A stretch of 32,216 nucleotides of DNA from positions 1 through 32,216 of the forward strand of contig JAFUCP010000124.1 in NCBI GenBank assembly GCA_017459565.1, in the 5' to 3' direction. Positions within the stretch are counted from its first letter, which is position 1; each line of letters begins with the position of its first letter. Under the pieces are notes generated by a model, which saw only the letters and a program-made list of their open reading frames with translations, did not search any database and had not been told where the DNA came from. Source of the stretch: Clostridia bacterium (GTDB lineage: Bacteria > Bacillota > Clostridia > Christensenellales > Aristaeellaceae). This document shows positions 22,201 through 31,200 of this stretch, one piece after another. The translations under genes and the position numbers were made by a program.

Positions 22201-25200
22201 GCCGGTTTCGGCGACGGCATAGCGCGTGCCCGCGGGCAGGCCGGAAATGGTGATCTTCTCATTGTGCTTCAGGGTGATACCCGTGACCTTGCCGCCGGAG
22301 ACTGCCACACTCTTCAGCGTGCTGTCGCCCGTATGGGTGGCAGGGTAGCTGCTCTGGAGGGTGACGTTTGCCGGCGCGGTCAGCGTGATTTCGAAGCCGA
22401 ACGCCGTGGAGGTATCCGTCTTGCCGGAGACCGTCTTGGTCAGGCTCAGAGAGCCGGTATACGCCTGGTTGGTGAATTGGGCCGTGGGGATCTCGGAAGG
22501 ATCGAAGTCGTTCCCGGCCTCAACCTCCACGCGCACGGGATTGGCCACCATGGTCACGTTCGGGTTGGTGGAGCCGGTCTCCTTCACCCAGTAGACGCCT
22601 TCCGGCAGGCCGCTCAGCGTCGCCGTATCGCTGGCGCCGTTCTGCACGGTGATGGACACGGTGACGGGGGTGCCGTCCTCCACATACGCCTGGCTGCACG
22701 CTTCATCGGTGTACAGCGCGAAGGTGTAGGTGCCGTCGGCCAGATCGCCGGTGGTGGGCTTGCCGTCCACGGTGACGCTCTTTGCGACGATCAGACTGCC
22801 GGTTTCGGGCGCGCTGGGCTTGTTCTCGATGGTGGTCTTGGTGATGATGCCGACGCTGCCCGCAGCGGTGATGGCGCTGTCGTAGTCAGCCGTCACCGAC
22901 GCGGCGTTGATGCCCGTCACCTGCGTTTCCACCAGGTAGTAGTAAATCGGGTTGCCGCTGGCATCCGTGGTGGGCAGGGCCGTCCAGTCGTAATCCCAGC
23001 CCGCGGCGTTGCTCAGCTCGATGCTGTCAACCTCGGTCATGCCGCTGACGTCCGGCACATCGCCCGTCTCCGTCAGGATGATGCCGGTAACCCGGCTGCC
23101 GCCGTCGGCGTAGGCCGTCGGGAACAGCAGGTTCGAAGCCAGCTGCAGGGGGGAGATGGCGGAGGCGGAAGGCACGGTAAAGTTGAATGTAATGCTTGCC
23201 GAGGCTTGATTAATGGTGAAGATCGGACATACTGAATTACCCGAGCCTTCTTGTCCAGAAATCACCAGGCCCGTCTCCTGAGTAGAGGCGTTAAGCCCAC
23301 CGCCATTCTGCCTTATCAAATCAAGGATATAGGTCTTGCCCTGTTCCAATCCAGTGACAGTCAGGCTTCGGGTACTGTTGTTGTTGTTCATGTCACCCGT
23401 TGTGGAGCCATCCCACACCCTATTGCCCCAGCTGCCATTGTTGTACTCATATATACCCTTGCATTGTGCCTGCCACCAATCAACATAGCTTGTCGGCGCG
23501 TTCACATTCAACTCCAGAGTCGCAGTGCTTTCGCCGCCAGTGCTTGGTGTCTCCTTGTTGGCCACCGTGAAGTGGAAGGAGGAAACCGATTCGTTCTCGA
23601 ACGACATGTAGTAGGTAATGCCGTTGATCGGGGATACCTCCGTCCTGCCGGTAACGGTCACATTCAGATCGGTTCGGTCTGCGCTGCCGTCCCCCTTCTT
23701 GATGCCCCAGTCATAGAGATAGTACTTCTTGTCGTAGGCAAAAGACTTGTTCTCCAGAGGATTGGAGGTGGTATTGTCCTTGTTGACGTTGCCAACGCTG
23801 ACAGGAGTAAAGTCCTCAGTGGACGCAAGCCTCAGCCAGATGAACCAGTCGTCGTCCACCGCGCCGTTGGTACTGTCCTTGGAGGTGGTTACCCGAATCG
23901 TCTTGGTCATTACCACAGGCGCGGGAACCGCGGCATACATCGTGACGGTTGTGTCAGACCCATAAACATCTATGGCCTTATAGCTGTTCCCGTTGCTCGC
24001 CTCGCTTGCGCTGGCGCCGATGCCCTTCACCGGGGAGGATTCGTCCTCCTGTGCGGAAATGCCGTACTGCACCCAGTAATGGACGGGCACCTTGTTTCCG
24101 CCCTCGTCCAGCAGGTACTGGCCGTTGCCGTCCTTCTGGTACTTGGGCAGGTCGCTGATCGTATTCGTCCAGCTGCCAGAGAAGCCCACCAGAGCGTAAT
24201 TGTTGCTCACCTGGGTGCCGGAAACCGTCTGCACAGTGCCCTGCCAATCGCTGGACAGGATGTTCATCCAGACATTGTGGTCGCTGGCCGACGCTGCGCT
24301 GGCAGAATTGCCATCGGTATCCACCCAGTGATCGTTCGGAATAGTGAACGTTATGGAGATGGTCTCCTCGGGCTCAGGCTCCGTCGTGGGAGCATCCGTC
24401 GGCTCCGTGGTCGGATCGTCCGTCGGCTCCGTGGTCGGAACATCCGTCGGCTCCGTGGTCGGAACATCCGTGGGCTCCGTCGTGGGAGCATCCGTGGGCT
24501 CCGTCGTGGGAGCATCCGTCGGCTCCGTGGTGGGAGTATCCGTCGGCATGACCGTCGGGGCGGCGGTGCTGCTGTACAGCTTCACGGTCACCCTTGCGCT
24601 GTCCGGCACGTTGTAGCCGCTCTCCCACTTCTTCTCCACGGAAATGTGGGTGTAGTCGTTGATCAGGGTGGCCACAAGGGCGTCGTCCTGCGCCTCGGCT
24701 TCGGCGACAACCGCCTTGTAGGCGTAGACGGAGTCGGCGGGCGCCACGGAGGCCGTATTCTCGGTCACCACATACTTATAGGTAACGGTGTACTCACCCG
24801 CGGGCACGCCGTTGGTATCGGCAGCCAGCGTAATCGTGCCGACCTTCTCCAGACCCGTGAAGGTCGCCTCGGGGTTGGTCGCGGTGAGGACCTTGTCTGC
24901 GTTGTTGGAGGCATCGACCTGCGCCACGACCTGCGCCGCACTGGTCAGCTCCACAGCCGTGCCCTCATATTCCACGACGGGAATCCGGGACACGCTGTAG
25001 TAGATCTGCGCGCCGACCGGCCATTTGGCCTCGACGCCATACCGGGTCCACTGCTTGACGACCTTGAGGTCGGTGTCGCTGCTGTAGGTGTTGGTGGCCA
25101 CAACCGCCTTCACCACGGGCGTCGCGCCCTCCTCAGCCTTTTCGACCAGGACGGTATGGGTGGCGCCTTCGGTGGTGATATCGCCCGCCAGCTCAACGCC

Positions 25201-28200
25201 CTGCCAGGTGAAGCCGTTCAGGGCCGCGTCGGTCTCCTCCACGATGTAGGTGCCCAGGGGCAGATCCACGGTCATGGTCTGATCGTTCCTGACGATGATG
25301 GAGGTGGTATAGGCGTCCTCCCCTTCGACGGTCTCGCCCTTGGCGTTTTTGACCTGGGTGAAGGAGAAAGTGAAATCTTTCTGTTCCGCCGCGGTGCCGG
25401 TCACGCCGCGCACATGCTTGGTGACGGACACCTTGCCGGTTTCGCGGGTATTGACGAATTCCACGGGGGGCATGACGCTGTCAACCTCGCCGGTTTCGCC
25501 CTCGCTGGTGGAGACAAAGCCATCCACCGTCTTTTCGGTCACGGTATACTTGATGCCATGGGGCAGGCCCTTGAACAGCAGCTCGTCGCCATGCTTCATC
25601 TTGAAGTCCGCGGCAAACTTGCCGTTTTCCTGCTTCGTAAAGACCACGTCGCCATAGGTGACGGAATCATTTTCGCCGGCCTCTTCCTCGTCCAGGGTCA
25701 GCTCGATGGTGATGGTGAAGTCGAACTCGCGCTTCTTGTCCGCCTCGAGGGCGCTTTCAACCGTCTTGGTGACCTTCAGGCCGCCGGTCTTCTTCTTATT
25801 GATGAACTCGGCCTTGGAGGTGTTGTCCTGCACGATGGTGCCGTTTGCGACCTTGTTCTCCTTGATTTCGCCGTTCACCCGGACGCTGTCCGTCTCATAG
25901 TGTTCGCTCTCGGCGGTCTCCACCTCTTTGACGGAGTAGTGCCAGCCCGCGGGGATGCCGGTGATCAGCACGCGGTCCTGCGCGCGGACCTGCACCCGCG
26001 CCTTGCCATCGACGAAGGTGATGCTGGTGGCATCGCCCCTGAGGCCGGAGGCGACGAAACTCTTTTCGCCGCTCAGCGCCCTGTTCTGATCGTCCGTCAG
26101 GGTCACCTCGAAGGTGAACCAGGTGGTGCGGTCGGCAGAGCCTTCGACGCCCTTCTTCAGCTCCAGGTCGCCGGTGTGGATTTCCTCGGTGCTGTTGGTC
26201 AGCACGGTGTTCTTGTTCTGAATCTTGTTCTGGCTGTCGGAATGGATTTCCGAGCCGGTGTGCTGGGCTTCGCGGCAGACGATGGTGCCGCCGAAGTTAC
26301 CGCCCAGATCCGCCACGATGGCGTCCGGCGCCAGCAGCACGCCGGCCGCCTGGGTCGCGGTGCTGATCTTGCCGGTATAGGGATGGGCGTGGCCAAAGAT
26401 ATCCCGGGTGATGAAGTTGAACAGCACCTTGGAGGAATCCTCGTTGCCCTGGCCGCCGAAGTCAGCCAGCAGCCTGTGGCCGTCAATATAGGTATCCAGA
26501 TTAACGGTGGCCGCGCTGCCCGCGTGGGTCATATCGATGTTGACCACGATATAGCGCCCGTCGTCCTTGAGATCCAAGCCATTATTGCCGTTGATCTTGT
26601 CCAGTGTGGTGTTGATGACGCGCACGGTCTGGCTGTTGCCGGAATCGGCCAGCTGCCTGGACAGGCTGGTCAGGCGGTTCCGGATATCGCTTTCAATGTC
26701 CAGCACCGGGAAGGAGTCTTCCTCGCCGGCCAGCTTGATCGTCGCCTCGTTGCGGCCGTTCGCCTGGACCAAGTGCTCATAATCATCCTCGTCAGCGGTG
26801 ACGATGATGCCGTGCCTGGATTTGCTGATCACGGGGTACAGCGCCACATAGTTCTCGATATCGCCGAAGTAGTTGTAGTTGATATTGATGTTTTCAATCT
26901 CAATGAACTGCTCGGAGAACTTGATGTGCGTGTTGTCGCTCGTCTTTATGACGCCCTGGTTGTCCTCGGTGAAGTAATACTCCTTGCCGCCCACGACCTC
27001 GGCCAGCATATAGGTGCCCGCGGGCAGCTTGTCAAAGATCAGCTGCACTGTGCCGTCATTGCCGGTCTTGCCCGTGGCCGTCATCGCCGTGCCAAGGATC
27101 AGCGGATCCTTGCTGGTCACGGGATAGAGCTTCAGGGTGATGTCCTTATTGGACACAGCTTCGCCGCTGCCATCCACATACTTCTTGACGACCTTTACGC
27201 GGTTGACCTGCAGGTTGTTGCCGGAGAAGCCGTAGTCCGCGCCGATCTGGCCCGTCAGATGGGCCGCGCCGATGTTGGATTCCATGTCGGTGGCGTGCAG
27301 CGACAGGTCAATGGTGTACAGGCCGAAGTTGGTGGCATTCTCCAGATAGCCGTCGATCTCGCCCTTGGTGATACCGTCCACGTCCTTCTTGAAGTACAGA
27401 ACGTCGTAGATCAGGCTCTTGCTATTTGCGATATCCTCGTCGTACTCGCGCTCAGACAGATAGACGGAGTAGCAGTTGATGGAATCGCCGAAGGGAACCG
27501 AGTTGTAGCTGTTGGTGCTGTCCTCGGGCTTGACCCATTCGCCAAAGCTCGCCGTGGGACTCTTGAGCTGCAGAATTTCGACTTCAACGCCCTTTTCCTT
27601 GCCCGTGAAGACGTAGTTCGCGTTCTTCGAAGGATCCTGGGTATCGCCGTTGCCGTCGCGCCAGATCCAGCCGTTTTGATTGGTATAGAAGTCCAGCACC
27701 GCAGGATTCGAGGCGTCCGTGCTGCTGTCGATGGCCAGCCTGGCAAACGCATAGGTTTTTTCGCCGGATTCGTGGGTCAGCTTGACGCGCACGATGTAGT
27801 CGCCCTCGGAGATATTCAGGCCCGCCGTGTCCACATAGGCGCGGATGCCGTACTCCTTGTCATAGGCGCTGTGCAGGCGAATGACGGAGGTATTGTCATC
27901 GAAGGTCTTGGCCAGGTTGCCGGCAGCGCCCGCAGGCAGCGTGTTATCCGGCTTTGCCTTGGAGAACACGCCCTTGAAGTCATAGCCGGCAGGCGCGGTA
28001 TCGGTGCCGTTGGCGACAAGGCCGTTGTAGTTGTTGTAATCGCCGGAGGCATGGTACAGGCGCAGGCCCAGATCATAGGTGCCCGCGTTGTAGCCAATCT
28101 TCTGGCTGGTGGGATTCATGTTCGCGTCGCAGACGGTGAAGCCGTCGGCAGGAATCGTGCCCTGCCACAGGCCGTCGGCGGACAGATCAGCCTCGTCGAC

Positions 28201-31200
28201 GGGCAGCACGGCCCAGGCCACAACCTGGCCCTCGGTGCCAAGCTCTGTGGAGCGCAGCAAAGCAAGCACCTGATACTGCTCGTTGAGAACCTCAGAGCTG
28301 ACAGTCTCCGCCGCGGTCTGAGCGTTGTTCAGCATCTCCACCTTCACGGTATAGGCGCTGCCCGCGGGTGCGGTGTAGCTAACGATGGAGGCGTCAACTG
28401 TGTCCATCTCCGCGTCGTATTCAAAGCTGGGCTTGTAGCCGTACATCATCTGTCCGGCGGCAAAGCGCTCCGCCGCCACGGCCTGGGAAACGCTGGTGAT
28501 CGCCGAATCGGACCTTGCGATGTAGAAGTTCAGCTCGTCCTCCTGCTGATAGAAGACCTTCTTGCCGTCCGTGGTGACGAAGTCGTCGGCAAAGGCTGCC
28601 TTGCTCAGGCTCGTGTGGTCAAACGCGCGCCAGGCATAGCTCTTCTCCCCGCCGCGGTTGATCTCAGCCAGGATGTAATACTTGCTTGTGTCAAAGCCCT
28701 CCGGAGCCGTGCCGCTGGAGGTAAGCTTTGCCATCCTGTCCAGGCGAATGACGGTATCCGGGTCGCTGACGTTGCCGCTCTCGGTGGACATGCGGAAGCT
28801 CTCCACCGGGTCGCCGTTGCGGTAGATATTCATGCCGGAGGTGGCGCCGCTCATCAGGTCCGCCAGCACGCCCTCGGCGGTGGCCGAAGCATCGTTCACA
28901 TGCACCAGCTTAGGCTCATAGGCGCGGGCGCCGGTGAGGTACTGGGTCTCCTGAGAACCGTTGTTATAGCCCTCGAAGCCCTCATCGATGATCGCGGTGG
29001 AGCCGTCGGACAGCTTCTGCACAAAGTAGCAGCGCTTGTCCTCCAGGCCGTCGCGGAAGGCCAGCTCGCCCACGATGAAGTAGCTGCCACTCGCGGTGAG
29101 CGCGGAGGCGTCCAGCTGCTCCTCGTCGTTGTAAATCTCAAGCCCGATGGAGGCGTCCACGCCCTTGGTGAGCTTCAGGGTAGCGGTGTGGTCGCCCTCC
29201 TCAACCTTGAGGGTATAGCGGTTCGCCACGGAAGCGCCGCTGAGCGCCTTGACGTTCATATGGTCGCCGGTGTTGAAGTACTCCCAGAGCGTGTTATTGT
29301 TGGCCGCACTGGTCGCGGCGCCGCCGTCCTGGGGACGGATGAGCGCGAAGGTCACGGGCTCATTGTTCGCGGGCACCGTGAACACGACGCTGTTGTCTGC
29401 CTCCCTGCGGTACATGGCGTGGGACTCGTCGATGGTGCCGGTGAAGGTGGCGGAGCCGGTGGTGATCTTCTGAGCGTAGATGTATTTGCCGTCGGAGTGG
29501 GTAACCTCCGCGTACACATACCAGTCGCTGCCCGCGTTGCCGCTGAAATCGATGTTTTCAGGCGTCGTACCGTTGTTGTCAAAGGCAGCCACGGTGTAGT
29601 TGAACGGGCTGGGCTTCTGAGCGGTGACGGTGACGGTATGGGTCGTCTCGTCGACACTGTAGGTGAACATATAGCCGTCCACCATGTCGCCGTCTCTGAT
29701 GATGGTGCCGCTGCGGATCGTGCCCCTGGGCTGGTTGTTCTGTTCGACCTCCAGGTTCTTGACGATCATGACATCAACCGGCATATCGCTGGCCAGCACG
29801 TCGTCGATGGAATAGTAGGTGTAGTTGTCGCTGTTGCTCCTCTGCACATAGGAGAACTCCGCGCTGGCACGTCCGCCGGAAATGGCAAGGGACTTAGAGT
29901 TATAATAGGTCATGTAGCCGTTTTCACTCTGATAGTTGGTGTACATCAGAGTGGAGATGTATGCAGACAGGCCGCTCCACTGGGCGTTCTTGGTGGTGTC
30001 CAGGTTGCCGGCGGCATCCCGGTACTCAAGGACGATGTTGTACTTCTGCGTGGACGACGGGATATCCCTGGCGTCGGTGACCCTGATTTCGATGATCTCG
30101 CCATCATTCAGGGTCAGGATCATGCGATCCTCGTCAAAGGGCTCAAGGCTGGTGAGCAGGAAGTCGTGGGCCGTTTCCAGCATCACTTCCTCGCCGTTGA
30201 CCAGCACGGGGCTTTCGGTGACCTCTGCCACATCGAACAGCTCCGGCGTATTGAAGGCGACGGAGACAACCTCGTCCACGGTGAAAGCCTCGCCGTTGGC
30301 GCGGGTCAGCTCCAGATCGGCGATCAGCGTGGAAAGCAGCACCTGGGAGCCGCCCTGGATGACGACCATCCTGTCGCCATTGTAGAACTCCACGGTATAC
30401 TTTAATATATAGGTAGAAAAGCTGACCGTTTCGAAGGTGAAGCTCTGCACCGTGCCGTCCTCGCCCACGACAACGGCATCCTCCGCCAGCGGCATGGCGT
30501 CCACCGTGCCGTCGTCGTGGATGTGATACAGCTCATATTTCACCTGGCTCAGATCGGTGCCCTCGGGCAGCTTCTCCAGCACGTTCAGGTTTTCGGGGGT
30601 CACGGTAACGCTCACCGCGCCGGTATTGGAAATCTCCGCGCCCTCGCCGTTGCCGTTCTTGACGGTTATATCAAAGGCGGTGGCGGATTCGTTTTCGGCA
30701 TCCGCGGATACGATCTCCTCGGGCACCTCGTCCGTCTGGGACATGATGGGCTTCGCGTCGGCGGGCAGGCTGTTGCCCTCCAGGGCAGTGACGGTAACGT
30801 TGTCGCCGGCGGCCTCGTCGGTACGGCCCTGATAGCCGGTCAGCTCGATCTCCACCTTGTGGGTGGTAGCGATGGTCTCATAATCCGCGGTGGTATAGGT
30901 GGTCACTTCCAGGGAAACCACGGCGCCCTCGGCCAGCTCCTCGGCGGGCAGCAGGATTTTGTCGCCGTCGATCTGGACGGCCTCGTCGGTGGCGCTGACT
31001 TCCGCCTTCTCCAAAAGCGCCTCGGGGGCAATGCTCAGCTCATCGCCCTTGAGTTCCACGTCCTCGTCCTCCGCCTGCAATAGCTTCGGGATGGACAGCG
31101 AGACGGTTTGGCCCACCTCCGCGGCGTCCATCAGATCCACGCTGCTCAGGTCAACGCTGACGCCGACCTCCTCGGCCTTCTCCGTAGGAGGGACATCCAC

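Noticed and set aside
23251..30405. A 2384-codon open frame on the plus strand opposite the giant adhesin, and a 1358-codon one at 19159-23235
   Set aside because: The antisense frame of 23251-30405 is in exact codon register with the adhesin, so a stop needs TTA, CTA or TCA in the sense frame, codons this GC-rich genome avoids. The translations are low in structure and have no ribosome sites or family features.
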